64,000 nucleotides of DNA from Cepaea nemoralis (GCA_014155875.1 JACEFZ010004196.1:1525001-1589000); one strand, 5' to 3'. Counted from the first letter of the stretch, positions 1-11,010 are shown. Numbers and translations are program-made. Notes: generated by a model from the letters alone, not told the origin.

Positions 1-779
1 TGCAGAAATGCGTGGCTGTTGGGCTTCTGGTTGACTGTCACTGCCGTCGGTGATGAACTGTATGTTAATGGACTGTAGGTGAACATCTAGGAAACATCCA
101 GATAGGAAAATGACTGCCGATTCCATCAGAGATGAATTGGGTGTTTCGTGGGGGACTGGTGTGTTGACATTCTGGCGGCGGCATTATGCACAGTGTATCT
201 GTGCGGGCTGTTGTTTGTCGAGACTCCTGTCTTTTCCACTTTTCACATTGGGCAGCGTTTTGTGTGATATTCACTGGCACAGGAACTGAGCATAATGGGG
301 ACGACCCGTTGCTGTGAACTGCGACTAACTAACTAAATAAGAGACCCTACAGTCCTCCGCTGATTTGAAGGTTTGATAGCACTGTTAACCAAGTTATAGT
401 ATATGTGATTGATTCAGAGATGGAATGAAAAAGGTAGAAAATCTATTTTTAACGTTGCTTCATATTCTCATGAAGATTTGTTTTATGTGAAATAAAGGAA
501 AGTCCACTGGAAGATGCAACAAGTGACGTGTACTTACAGAGCTCTAGAGGCGCATGAATAACTTAAGTATCCTCATTTTATCTTCGACCGGGCCTCCAAT
601 GGGAATTTAATGACATTTCTCTTGTAGTTCCGAGTTTGATTCATGTTGTTCTCTTTGTTTAAAAAATAATTATGCTGGCTCCTGAATCACGTTTAGTTTT
701 TCAACAACCTTAAGTAGTGAAAAAAGGTCTCCATAGCAATCGAACATAAGTGGTGTGGAGTGTGGTGTTCAGGACATAT
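1..779. other. Unassigned intergenic stretch
   Basis: I see no coding exon, RNA gene or recognisable element here. The short minus-strand open frame at 65-280 has no domain, repeat match or splice context and is treated as chance. Confidence 0.5.
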
Positions 780-1170
780 AAAATATAAATAGTAACGAGC
801 CCTATCATCAATTTAATTTTGAGTATTTACAAATGAGACCGCGACAGTAGATAGGCCTTGAAATTCAAAATCTAATGGTACCTCAATGATGCCTGTATGT
901 CACATATAAGTGAAGATATTCACATCTTCGTGAAGGTAAGACGAGTTTCAATTTTTCATGCTATTCACCCGTAGGTGGAGCTCTCCAATGTGTCCAATTA
1001 CCTCCTCCAGCGGGTATGCATGTGTGTGTGTGTGTGTGTGTGTGTGCGAGATTGTCTCAAACGGTCATATGAAAACTGACTTCAAAAATATGTTCCATCA
1101 TGTTAAATGATTACAAAATAGTACAAGTATACAAATAAATTATTAATAATCTTTAAAAATGTGTTCTCTT
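780..1170 (+). repeat. Repeat family R1, copy 1
   Basis: This stretch is the reverse complement of 4465-5030. Shared blocks include the run around the sequence for 'gataggccttgaaat', the 'tacctcaatgatgcctgtatgtca' region and the 'gattgtctcaaacg...gaaaactgacttcaaaaatatgtt' region. A partial direct copy lies at about 1915-2040. No reading frame is conserved between copies, so a non-coding mobile repeat is likely. Its class is unknown. Confidence 0.7.
1019..1047. repeat. (TG)n microsatellite
   Basis: About 14 TG dinucleotides in a row, interrupting repeat R1 copy 1. Confidence 0.9.
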
Positions 1171-1179
1171 TAACTTTAG

Positions 1180-2465
1180 TAGGTCAAATCGCACGTTTTG
1201 AGTGTTGAAAAGTGTAGCGCAATCGATATGCGGCGGCCGTCATGACCTGTGGGTTCACATCTTTGCAGAAAATCTGTTTTTCAACCACAATTCAGCAAGT
1301 TTAGCGATGAAACTATACTGATTCAGGGGCAATATTTTATATGGTAATTAAAATTCACATTAAACAAAGACATCTATTGGATTCATCGATTCCGATACGC
1401 CGCGATCATTCTGCTGCCTCTGTGGGGTGCGCTCCACGGCAGTTGGCAGCTTGCACAGATCCATAGAGCACACTTTATTCACAAACTTCCAGTTTCTTAG
1501 TTCTATATATTTTAGTTCGTAATGTTTAATAGTTTCTATTATATCGCCTAATAATTTTGCGGGGGGAAAAAAATGCCCAGCCGGGAAGATAACTGCAGTC
1601 TCCCACATGACACAGACAGGCGGACGGCTTACGACTACGCTAGCAAGAACACAATGGTTGTTTCACAAAGATATTTATATAGTCAAGCCGCTGTTTCGGG
1701 TTTCATGATTGTAACATTTTCGCCTGTTTTTCAACCACAATTAAAGCAAGTTAGCAATGAAACTTTCCAAATTTCTGAAAAATCTAATGCAGAATTTGAA
1801 GATCCATCTACAATTGATGGTTTTCTATTGCAAGCGTCAGAAAAAAATTATTTACGGTTCAATGTGCCGTTTTCATTTGTCTCCGCGTGCGAGGTTGGTC
1901 TCAACCAACGGGTCATAGGCGGATTATGAAAACTGACTTCAAAAATATGTTCTGCCATGTTAAATGATTAAAAGATAGTACAAGTATACAAATAAATTAT
2001 TAATAATCTTTAAACTTGTGTTCTCTTTAACTTTTGTAGGTCAGATTGCACGTTTTGAGTGTTGAAAAGTGAATACATGCCACTTCGATCGACATGCGCA
2101 GTCGCCGTGGCGCATGCCATGCGTTTCTCCATTCACAAAAACACGCTTCGCCGAAAATGTTCTTTTTCATTCAAAAATTAAGCTAGTCCAGCGATGAAAC
2201 TTTCCAGATATATTTAAAATTGTAGGCAAAGTTCAAAAATACATCTATAATTGATGCAATTCTACCAACAACGCCAGAATAGTGTTGCAAAGTGCACATG
2301 CCAGTCGGGTCGATATGCGCAAAGAGCGAAAACGCCTGCGCAGAAAATGTTTTTCTCCACAATTAAAGCTAGTCCAGCGATGAAACTTTCCAGATATATT
2401 TAAAATTGTGTGCAGAATTCAAAAATACATCTATAATTGATGCAATTCTATCAACAACACCCAAA
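1180..2465 (+). repeat. Degenerate ~120-bp core repeats (four units)
   Basis: Four related blocks lie at about 1267-1326, 1721-1837, 2153-2275 and 2344-2463. All carry a 'gcgatgaaactttcc'-type core, and most continue into 'catctataattgatg' and 'ttctatcaacaac'. The last two units are about 190 bp apart and clearly alike; the first two are more diverged. The open frame at 1573-1929 lies across one unit and is not conserved in the others. R1 sequence separates the units (1920-2040). This is a mobile or satellite-like repeat of unknown class. Confidence 0.65.
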
Positions 2466-2869
2466 AAAAAATTAAGGGAGAGTCTATTTGCAGGGCCCTG
2501 CGAATAGACGCTTTGTTTATTCACGCTTTGTCCATTTGTATATATGTCTATCTGAATCTCTATCTAACAAACTGTCTGTCTGTCTTTCCATATGCATATG
2601 TATGTCTGGTTGACTCTCTGTGTGTATGTATGCGTGTGTCTGACTCTCTATCTGTTTGCTGTCTGCCTGACAGTTTATATATCCGTTGTTTATTTGTCTG
2701 TATCTGACTGCCTACCTCTCTCTGCCTCTCTCTGCCTCTCTCTCTCTCTCGGTCGCTCGGCCGGTCAACCTGCCTGTTCAGAGTATTGCAGGGAGAGGTT
2801 GAAAGAGATGTATGAATTGGCATGGTGGAACACAGATGATCGACGAGCGAGTGTCGGGTTGGATCTGGC

Positions 2870-3012
2870 TACCCATCTACCTGCGTACCTACTCATCCAC
2901 CTACCTGCCTAGCTACCCACATACCTGCTTACTTAACTACCTACCTGTCTACCTACCCACATATCTGCCTCTCTAATGATCTATCTGTCTAACAACCCAC
3001 CTACCTGCCTAC
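2870..3012. repeat. Degenerate (CTACCTGC)n simple repeat
   Basis: Imperfect tandem repeats of ctac, ctgc and ccac steps. The sequence is low complexity and the overlapping open frames are artefacts of it. Confidence 0.7.
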
Positions 3013-3295
3013 TTAACCACTTTCGTGTGTATGAATATGAAAACTATGAATATTACAAAGAATTATCGCCAAAGCAACGGAGTACGTGCTTTGTGCTCGA
3101 TACTTTTGACAACAGCCAGCGGGGAGAGAATTAAGCGGAGGAGAAGAGGTAGGGGAGAGGGGGGATGGAAAAGGAAGAAGAGGGCTGGAGCCAGAAGGGG
3201 TAAGAAGGAAAACGGATCGTTTGGGACTCAAAAATGTGTGGGTTGGGTATTGGAATTGCCGTAGTGCAAAGCAACGAGGACCAATACTGGAGAAA

Positions 3296-3556
3296 CTGGT
3301 ACTAACTAAATTACACTCACTTTAAACAACACAATTCTAAATACCCAAAGAGATGAAGGATTGACTTTCACCCAATGAATTGCTGAAAAATTTAAAAAAA
3401 CATTGTCGGGCAAGGAAACGAACGATTGACATTTGACTTTCATCCAATTAATTGCTGAACCATTATATAAAAAAAAATGTCCGGCAAGGAAACGACCCTC
3501 GAGCTCCCGCCCATCAGGCGGGCGCACTATCAACTGTGCCACTGACGACACGTTTT
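3296..3556 (-). mobile_element. tRNA-derived SINE-like element
   Basis: Read on the minus strand, 3552-3490 resembles a tRNA head. It has an A-box-like 'gtggcacagttgatagtgcgc', then a GC-rich stem 'cccgcctgatgggcggg', then a B-box-like 'gggtcgtttcc'. The body downstream holds two related segments with 'aattgctgaa' and 'ggcaaggaaacga' about 70-95 bp apart. No clear flanking duplication was found, so element status rests on the Pol III-like head alone. Confidence 0.5.
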
Positions 3557-3616
3557 CCAATCAGCGAAAATGTATAATATAGCCGCAAACTTACGTTAAA
3601 TCATGTGACCAGCCGT

Positions 3617-3651
3617 GCCCTGCGAATAGACGCTTTGTTTATTCGCAGGGC
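3617..3651. repeat. Perfect 12-bp stem hairpin
   Basis: Arms GCCCTGCGAATA (3617-3628) and its exact reverse complement (3640-3651) enclose an 11-nt loop. The same sequence is present in inverted context at about 2500. Confidence 0.85.
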
Positions 3652-3665
3652 CTTACGAATAGACA

Positions 3666-4464
3666 CTTCCAAAAATTAATTACGGTATGTATGACATATA
3701 TTCGTATTTATACTAAAGTTCACCATGGTTTCAACCAATCACTGTGCAAGGAATATTAAGCCACCCTTTCCTGGAAAACCCAGGATGACGTGTGTTCTTG
3801 TCGCGTGAGATTTGAATGAATGAATGACGTCGAAAGAATGCATGGTAAATTAGACAGCGTTTTCCGGGACAAGATTTTCAATGGCCCGATGACTCCGTAC
3901 ATGACTTTTGTTTTTACTTCGGGTAATGGCACGATGGAACACACTATAAATAGCATGTTCAATGTCTACCGCAGCCCAATCTGAAACTGGAAACGGCACC
4001 TGCGTAGGATACATTGGGCCCCCAAAAATGGCTATGAAATGATCCTGCATTATTCCGATATTTATTCATTCAAATATCACGTGACATTAATAAACGCCAT
4101 CTTAGTTTCTGCAGAATAGGTCAGTCTAATATTCTAGCATAGCAATTGGTTTAAATTATCGTGACTTTGAAATAAATTTAATTATTTGGCATACAGTAAG
4201 TAATTTTAGTTTCTAGGGCTTGTTTAAATTAATATGTACTTATTTTTAAATGGATTTTCGAATTCTGCATCCATTTTTTACATATATTTGTAGAGTTTCA
4301 TTCCCAATCGTCTTCCACGTTTGGTAGAAAAAAATATTTCTGTGGATATGTTGTTTCGTCTTTGTGAATGGAAATCGAAAATCTGCGGATATCAATCGGG
4401 CTAGGCTACATATACTTTTAATGCTAAAAACATGCAATTTTAACTACTAAAATTAAAGAGAATA
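3666..4464. other. Unassigned intergenic stretch
   Basis: AT-rich sequence without supported exons, RNA genes or mobile-element ends. Short minus-strand frames at 3756-4437 have no recognisable domain. Confidence 0.5.
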
Positions 4465-5030
4465 TAAGTTTACAGATTATTAATAATTTATTTGTATACT
4501 TTTACTATTTTTTTAGCATATAATATATAATATGACGGAACATATTTTTGAAGTCAGTTTTCATATCTGCTTATCCGGGAAGGTTAACCCGGTCAACAAA
4601 TGCCCGCAGAAGTCTGATGTGTCAGCCTAACGGCGCAAGAACGCAGCTCTGCTGTAAACAGGCACAACGCAGTCACATCCTGAAAAAAAATCCGGATGAA
4701 CGCAGAAGAAGGAGAAGATCTGCTTATGACCCGTTTGAGACAATCTCGCAAGGACTGGCAGTGAGAGTACAATTCATAATTTTAGAACTGTTAATGAGAA
4801 AATTGTATTTTTGCATCTCTAATTATTGTTCGTCAATGGTAGTGTCTGTTGGAGACATTTCGTTGGACACTCCGATTGAAAAACTGATTGAGAAATTGTT
4901 AAAGATCCCGACACTCAAATGTGATCATCTCCGCTTAGAACTGACATACAGGCATCATTGAGGTACTGTTAAAGTTGGTATTTCAAGGCCTATCTATCTG
5001 TGCTGGTCTCATAGGTAAATACCAAATTTA
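4465..5030 (-). repeat. Repeat family R1, copy 2 (inverted)
   Basis: Reverse-complement partner of 780-1170. It is interrupted at 4575-4717 by a LINE A tail with a target-site duplication. The homologous stretches at about 1046-1075 and 1911-1935 lack that insertion and show the empty site. Copies 1 and 2 form an inverted pair about 3.3 kb apart. Confidence 0.7.
4565..4727 (+). mobile_element. Solo LINE A tail, 143 bp, with target-site duplication
   Basis: The insert 4575-4717 matches the last ~140 bp of LINE A. It starts at the 'ccgggaaggttaacccgg' point and runs to the 'aatccggatgaacg' and (GAA)n-like tail. ATCTGCTTAT flanks it at 4565-4574 and 4718-4727. The match extends to 12 bp with one mismatch. 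It carries no coding sequence and is either a 5'-truncated LINE A product or a short SINE parasitising the LINE. Confidence 0.88.
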
Positions 5031-6048
5031 AAAATCATCAGAATACCTATAAAGCAAAGTGGCACAAGAGTTCTATGTCAGCTCTCACTGTTTATTAAAA
5101 GAGGTAAAGACTGGCAATCTATTCCTCCATGAACAAGGCCTACAAAATGCGATGACCAAACACTTCTTAGTGTCACAGACAGATTGCAGTTGGTCAAATA
5201 TTCAAATTCAAAGAGTGGCCTTGGCATTCCTTGTAATCTCATTTGTAGAATTAATCATTATTTCTTGTACTCCAGTAAGTTGTGTTGTATAATTACTGTT
5301 TAACGATGAAGGCTTGAGGCTGCATGATGGCTGCATCATTCTCTATTATTTGTGATCGTATTTTTGTGAAACTGGCACTCTCCACTTTTGTGCTTTTCCA
5401 CTGTCTCGTGGGATTACCAACATGTCGCTTAGATAACGTCCGTAGCACTTGCGTGCATGTTTACCAGTTATCGATAACCGGCATAGCGCTGCTTACTGAC
5501 TTTTGTTTGTGCAGAGAGGCGAAATATGGTTTTAACACAAACCAAACATAAACAGATTACATAAGTTATTAAGCATATATCGTTACCTGACAAGCTTCAT
5601 GTTTAAAGAAGAGGAAATCTGGAACCCGCCGAAAGTGAAATCTTCGACACAATGGCGATATTGGTTACGCTAAAAATGTGGACCGGAAATCCTACGAACT
5701 CTTTGGTGCCTGGGCTTTGTCAGACAACGGCAATCACAACTCTCCATATCATTTCATATTTTGAAAAATGTTCACAACATTTTGAGGTGTTGCTAGTTGC
5801 AGTTGTTACAAAATCACCCATAAAATCCCAAAGAAAAGCCAAATGAAATTGATGGGATATGTCCTCAAATAAGGTGAAATACAGAAATTAGCCTTATGTG
5901 GAGGAAAATACTAGTAGTTTACTAGGCAGAAGAAGGCTGAGAAAGATGAATGTGTATAATTTAAACAGCCAGGAAACAAATATTCGTGTGTTAAAAAATG
6001 ATGAGACCTTTGTCTGTGAAAAATACAATTACTCATCTGGAGGTCTGA
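5031..6048. other. Unassigned intergenic stretch
   Basis: No supported gene or element. Open frames at 5059-5292, 5324-5551 and 5652-5846 lack recognisable domains and splice context. Confidence 0.45.
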
Positions 6049-6052
6049 ATCC

Positions 6053-6118
6053 CTAATCCCCTTCAAAGTATTCTTCTTGGGACTGTTCACACTTCACCCA
6101 TCGTTCCCGCAATTGTTC
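6053..6118 (-). pseudogene. C-terminal scrap of a mariner-like transposase
   Basis: Read on the minus strand, about 20 codons end in EEYFEGD followed by a TAG stop at 6055-6053, with W and C residues spaced as in the C-terminal end of mariner transposases. Many mariner proteins close with a similar YFEGD tail. An in-frame stop lies immediately upstream, so nothing more of the protein survives in frame. The match is short and rests on the motif alone. Confidence 0.35.
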
Positions 6119-6311
6119 GAATCATTTCAGATGGGTAGTTCACATTTTGGATGCGGCTGGGGAAAATGCTGGCAAGAGTTAAGCAAAAGATGCAAATGAG
6201 AAGACAACCAAACGGACAGCAGTCTTTAAACACAGAAACCACAAACAATATGTTGCACGATTTATTGTCTGGCGTATTTCACTGCAAACTGGAGAACATG
6301 TGAGACGACTG

Positions 6312-6440
6312 GGGGGGGGGGGGGGGGGGGGGGAGGAGAGATTCAGATATTTACTTCTCTGCTTTCCTCGTGATCTCTTCCCCCCCCCCTCCCCTCCCCC
6401 TGATATATCACGAGGAAAGCAGAGAAGTAAATATCTGAAT
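6312..6440. repeat. Poly-G tract and 34-bp perfect inverted repeat with C-rich loop
   Basis: A run of about 22 G (6312-6333) is followed by arms 6341-6374 and 6407-6440, which are exact reverse complements over 34 bp. The 32-bp loop is almost all C and T, including a run of about 10 C. Such a perfect palindrome is either recent or maintained. Minus-strand open frames here are composition artefacts. Confidence 0.9.
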
Positions 6441-6562
6441 GGCTTGGCCACATAGCATAATCGAGACAAAACACAGAGCTGATTCACGACGAAGATGGCG
6501 AAACATGACCACCCATGCTTATTGGCTTGACACATGATGATTATGATGATGATGATGATTTC
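6441..6562 (+). mobile_element. RTE-like LINE 3' end fragment (family C)
   Basis: Matches the 3' end of the LINE remnant at 12428-13250 and the fragment at 61280-61435. Shared blocks are 'atagcataatc.gacaa', 'cacgac', 'tggcgaa.catgacc' and the tail 'ttggc..gacacatgatgat'. It ends in (ATG)n-like repeats, as RTE-type elements do with short tandem tails. Strongly 5'-truncated. Confidence 0.7.
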
Positions 6563-7049
6563 GCTGCCTCTCTTTAGGTGCATACTTTGCCTTATATGCC
6601 ATGTGAAGTGAACAATAGAATAATATTCTGGCCGAAACACTTAAAACACACAGTCACGAGTATTGTTCGAATGGGGAACATTTGTTACCACCACGGTAAT
6701 TTAAAACGTAAAATAAACTGTTTTTCCTGTTTGAATAAGACTGGCCGGAACCATCTAATTGCCAAAGCCTCATTATATGTGAGCAATCGTTTACTGTTCG
6801 TCGAATACAGTATGCGAAGCTTTTCTGTCAAAGTGTGCACCCAAAATAAGAGATAGCAAATGTTGAAGAATTGTTACATCCAACCTTAACGTGGTTTATT
6901 CGAGTATTCGCTTGAGTAAACCTCAATGGAGTGTCACACGCCACTACTGAATGGATTCATGAAAAGGAGTCTACGTGATGAACTGGTTAAGCCGCCTGAC
7001 TCGCCCTCCGAATTTCCAGTTCCAGCTTTAGAAAAAAAAAACTTTCCAT
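6563..7049. other. Unassigned intergenic stretch
   Basis: No supported feature. The open frame 6578-6856 has no recognised domain. Confidence 0.4.
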
Positions 7050-7751
7050 CCGTTCAACCAGCCTCTGTGGCGTTGGTTATATTTGTGGTGGTTCGTGGTG
7101 CAGGTTACGATTGTCGACTTATGCGCCATTGTTGGCTGGCTTATCGAGTTTGAAGAGTTTATGCCTGTGACGTCAGCTGGGTTATTGGCCGGCGAGTTCT
7201 CCTTTGTGTCCGTCTCCTCTGGCGGTTTCTTTGGTCATTGTTGGCTTCTGGTTCGTCTGTTCTTGGTATTATGCAGTCCTTATAAGGACTCTTTAGTTGA
7301 TTTTTGGCTAGCTTTCTTTGCGCAGTTCTCATATAACTGACATAGAGACTTTGCTAGTTTCTTTGCCTCAGCTTTTTCGTATTATTTGCACCATTTTTTC
7401 GTGTGCCTCTTTGCGCACTATGTCCTCATCCTATTCTTTGTCAAAGTAAATTTCAGATGTGTACGATTCCTCCTCTATGCTTTCTTCAGATGTCTGGCGG
7501 GATACTGGTTTCTTGGACATCGTGGTTGAACAGCTGGCTTTAGCTTGCGGTTTCTGATTGGTCTGTGGTTTGGTTTCATCTTGCGAATGAAATAATAAGT
7601 TGTTTTTCGTTGTCGTTGGTTGGTGTCGTGAAATGCAACCTTTACATCCCATAATAATTTTCGGTTCACTTTTGATGAACCATGTAGAGAAAGAACAGAA
7701 GAATGAACTGCGTTCTCTATAAGCATGTATAAGACGTCTCACGTGACGCAA
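7050..7751 (-). pseudogene. Possible LINE ORF1 (gag-like) remnant
   Basis: On the minus strand the frame 7751-7431 contains a CKGC element followed by a long hydrophilic K/Q/S/E-rich stretch ending in an acidic run. This resembles the tail downstream of the zinc knuckles of Jockey/I-type ORF1 proteins. Further frames to about 7050 continue a similar composition with stops. Only one partial knuckle is seen, so the call is tentative. The remnant at 10150-10840 is a better example of the same class. Confidence 0.3.
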
Positions 7752-9769
7752 GAAACCACCTCAGATGGCTTTCTGTATGGGAAATTTAATTTGACACCAG
7801 TACAGGTCAACCCGAGGTTATCAATCCAGCCAGACTGGAGGGCAGACTCAGTGGACTGTGTAATCAAAACCGACCAGGCATGACGCAAGCAAACCAGATT
7901 TACCAACAGAGTTGTAAACTGGCAGCTGACGATGAGAACCTAATTGCGCCTTTGACATGACACATGAAAAGCAGGGCTAGGAAAATCTCTCAACCATTAA
8001 GGCTGACCACCTTGTGAAACAGACCAGAGACACAAGGTTTGAACACACTATTTGATAAGGTTCCCAGGGGGAAACTGTCTGACTGACCGGGGTCTCTCAC
8101 AGCCACACACACAGTGTGAAAGGCAAGCTGAACAGAGACTGCCCACTGCCCAAGGTGTGAAGGCCAGTTCAGAAAGAATTTATGACTGGACATGTTGGGA
8201 GTCTGCACTGTAGGGATGTGTAAAACAGATAGGAGGAAGGCAATTAAAGCAATTCTGGGGAAATGCGATTAGTGGCATGTAAACCAGACAGAAAGGCGCC
8301 AAGGAGATAATAAGTCTGCTGGACTCAGCTTAAATAGGCTCCCTAGACCTGTTTCATGTTAGTTACGAAAATCAGTCGAAACAGGTAGGCAACCATTTCA
8401 ATGTCTGTAGTCATATGTCTGCTAGACTTCACTAGAAATGTAGATTTCTTAGTAACTATCTAAGTCTTTTAGATGTATGTACTGATTTTCAGTCTATATC
8501 TGACCTAGGTTAATTCAAGAATTATCATTGCTTCAGGTTACTTAAGTGTATATCCTATTGCTATCAGGGTTATTTTTACAAGACAAGTAGATACCTTTTC
8601 TGAGGCCGACTTTTGACTTTCATTTATCATGTTAGATGTCTGTTATTCTATGGAAACTTAGTTTCTCAGGCGTTGTAGATAATCATGTTACTACAATTTT
8701 TGCATTTTCATACTATGTATGTAGGAATACTTTCATATGCCTAATGTTTAAGTATATGTTGGATGTATGTATTTGTAACTTCATATGAATATACGATGCT
8801 AGGACTATGCTTCGTACATATTCTTTTTGTGTATATACGTCTCATTTCGTATACATACAAACTAACTAATGCATTATGCTATTATGTTAAAGTATCATAA
8901 TATGTCTAGTTTAATTAATATATTTTATGTGTATTGGATGTTTGATATATTGATTTGTCATATGCAAACCTACCAATATGAAGTGTTATGCTATTGTGCG
9001 CGCATTGGCACCTTGCCTATCGATTGCATTGGAAGCAGAGGTGGAATGGTACAGACATTACCCACAATTGTTATAGGGTATATGGTGCTAAACCTTTTCA
9101 TCGTATGGTGGACGGTAATTCACGGAAGTCTGGCACAGATACTGGTCACGGCTTGTAAGCCCGGATGATCAGGTACTATTATAATACCATTACCGACCCT
9201 GTGAGCTGCTAAACCAACTTTGGACGGAGCGGCTGTACGACCCAGAATGTCTGTATTAGCGACATGGACATAGGACGGCAGAAATGTAATAATTACAGGC
9301 GTGTGAGACAATTGAAAAGCCCGTCCCAGACTAAGACCGTAGGACAGAGATATGGAGGAGAAGGAGGATGGTGAACGCAGTAGAGCTGGAAGATAAACTT
9401 GGCCAGACTGGTCATTGTATATAGGTGTGCTAGGATATATGTAGTACTTAGGATTGTACTGATGTAGAACTAGATATAACACATTCTTGACTATATCTTC
9501 CTAGCTCTCACAAAGAGCACCTGGGTATAGATCTCAAGAACTAGAGACGACTAGGTAGTGCCAGGACTGACAGGCGTCAGAATACCAGCAAGCTGTTTTG
9601 TTTCTACTGGAGAGTTCGCTGATCTGACCACGGCTGTTTGCTGATCGGAGCATAACGACTGTTAGCGGACCTCTCACTGATCCAGACAGGATTCAGAGTT
9701 ATGTATTTTATATTAATCATTTCACCTTCATGATTACTGTAGTGCAGAAACTCATACGCATTCATCATC
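7752..9769. other. Unassigned stretch, possibly part of an old LTR element
   Basis: No exon or domain is supported. A TATA-like 'cttaaatagg' (about 8330) precedes a 9-bp stem (8347-8355 with 8378-8386). The segment leads into the dispersed repeat at 9770. A promoter-like signal followed by a repeat with a polyadenylation-like motif could be an old LTR, but no partner LTR lies in the window. Frames at 8869-9168 and 9120-9482 are unrecognised. Confidence 0.3.
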
Positions 9770-10145
9770 ATCATCTTGAAAAACATCAGATGTCTAATAA
9801 TATGATTAGTAATTAAAGTGAGTGTAGTTTGTTTTAACTCATAAGTTCAGTGTTATATTTTTAATTCCAATTGTGCATACGTGTTGTGTGTGTACATTGG
9901 TGGGGGATTACTTACACACCAAGGAAGGGAACAGTCAGGGGAGAAAAACCTGTACTGGGATAGTTGTCAATTACTCTTAAATTTAGACTTAAAAATCTAT
10001 CTCAGCTAAACTTCTCCTTCCTACTCCTTGGCGAATATTCAGCACAGTTCATTTCAATTTTGTTACGAGCCATTTGAAGCTGTATGTTGGATATTCAGGG
10101 CTTAATCTATAGTTCAGCCATATAGATTTTGTCCCTAGTCAGCAG
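9770..10145 (+). repeat. Dispersed repeat R3, copy 1
   Basis: Nearly the whole stretch is the reverse complement of 63585-63960. The shared blocks are 'gtagtttgttttaa', 'gggaacagtcaggg', 'gaaaaacctg', 'cttctccttcc.actccttggcgaatatt', 'gttacgagcca' and 'cagccatatagatt'. It directly follows (on the minus strand) the zinc-knuckle ORF1 remnant at 10150-10840, so it may belong to that LINE. The class is otherwise undetermined. Confidence 0.75.
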
Positions 10146-10149
10146 TGCC

Positions 10150-10840
10150 TTGACTTGCTTCTTCAGTTCGTCAATCTAGGTTGTGATTTTTCGGTTTGTG
10201 AGATGCCTGTTGCTGTTTCGCACCTCCGCAGTGCTTCCTTGTATGGTGTCTTTGAATTTATGTCGGTCTTCAGGGCGTCTATGTGTCTTTGGGGGTACGA
10301 ACAGCCCAGGTGTCTTGCTCTATGCTTGCCATGGCAGCTGGCAAACTTTCATGTTGTTGTTGGCTTCCGGAGGTCCTTGTCCTGTTTGGCCAGCGGACAT
10401 TCCTTGAATGCATAGTGTTCAACGCAGTATCGGCAGGTCTCTGCCTTGCTGCGCATATTGTTCTTTTGTGGCTGGCCTTCTGAACATTGTGTGATCCTTG
10501 GGATGAAACGTTCGGATTGTTGAACTTTCTTGTTGATCGACGCTTGGGTTGGCATCTTGCTGATCTCTGTTGTCACAACTACTAGAGTTGTGGGAATTTT
10601 AGAGTAGGTCAGAAGCTGCTCCGCCTTTCAAGATTCGGATGTGGAGATTTTCCTGCTGTAGCTCTGGTCATTTATCAGTTCCACTTGGATACGTTTGATA
10701 ACCCATGTCATCATCTGTAAGTCGGTGTTTCCAACTCTGGTGTCATTCTCCTCTCTCTCTTCTTCTCAATAGACGTGGCTCTTGTCTGTGGTGGGATGGC
10801 CCTAATGAAGATCGCAGTTTCGTTTTATACTCCGTCATTC
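10150..10840 (-). pseudogene. Jockey/I-type LINE ORF1 remnant with zinc knuckles
   Basis: The minus-strand frame 10576-10349 and its continuation encode a CRYC..H.....C knuckle, then after a stop an ASCHGKH..H.GC-type knuckle. This is the spacing seen at the C-terminal end of ORF1 nucleic-acid-binding proteins of Jockey/I-group LINEs. Upstream sequence (10580-10840) reads as a degraded helical segment. Stops and frame changes show it is dead. No matching ORF2 lies directly downstream on the minus strand; repeat R3 follows instead. Confidence 0.55.
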
Positions 10841-10844
10841 GGTT

Positions 10845-11010
10845 CACGGTTGTAGTTTTTTTCGCAGACACCTAGGGGTTTTCGTTGGAGCTGTGGAGTG
10901 TGTGATCTGTGTGGCGAATTTGGTAGAACGCTCTGTGGCAAGAGGCCGAGCCATGTGGGATAAGACCCTGTACAAGTCAATCATCTTGTCTTTGAATCCC
11001 TTTAAATTAA
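10845..11010 (+). mobile_element. SINE family S3 body, headless copy
   Basis: Aligns with 11600-11745 across 'ttttttcg.agac.cct..ggg', 'cgttggagct..ggag', 'gagccat.tgggataa.accc.gt' and 'aagtc'. The tRNA-like head present in the other copy is missing. Confidence 0.6.

Larger units (their letters stand above)
2485..3665. repeat. Region bounded by foldback hairpins
   Basis: A 28-bp near-palindrome at about 2489-2516 (centre GGGCCC) and the perfect hairpin at 3617-3651 contain the same sequence, 'ccctgcgaatagacgctttg'. The two sites are inverted relative to each other and share A-rich outer flanks. Between them lie pyrimidine-rich simple DNA (2540-2760, ctgtctgt and ctctct), a tetranucleotide-like 'ctacctgc' tract (2875-3010) and a SINE-like segment. 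A non-autonomous foldback element is one reading; no target-site duplication was found. Confidence 0.45.

Noticed and set aside
1573..1929. 118-codon open frame as a gene
   Set aside because: It spans a degenerate core repeat, the frame is not kept in sister units, and it has no domain.
6179..6640. 153-codon minus-strand frame
   Set aside because: It crosses the palindrome, poly-G and an (ATG)n tail; the Pro/Gly-rich content is compositional.
8340..8390. Hammerhead ribozyme around a GAAAC motif
   Set aside because: The 9-bp stem is real, but the conserved CTGATGA core is missing.
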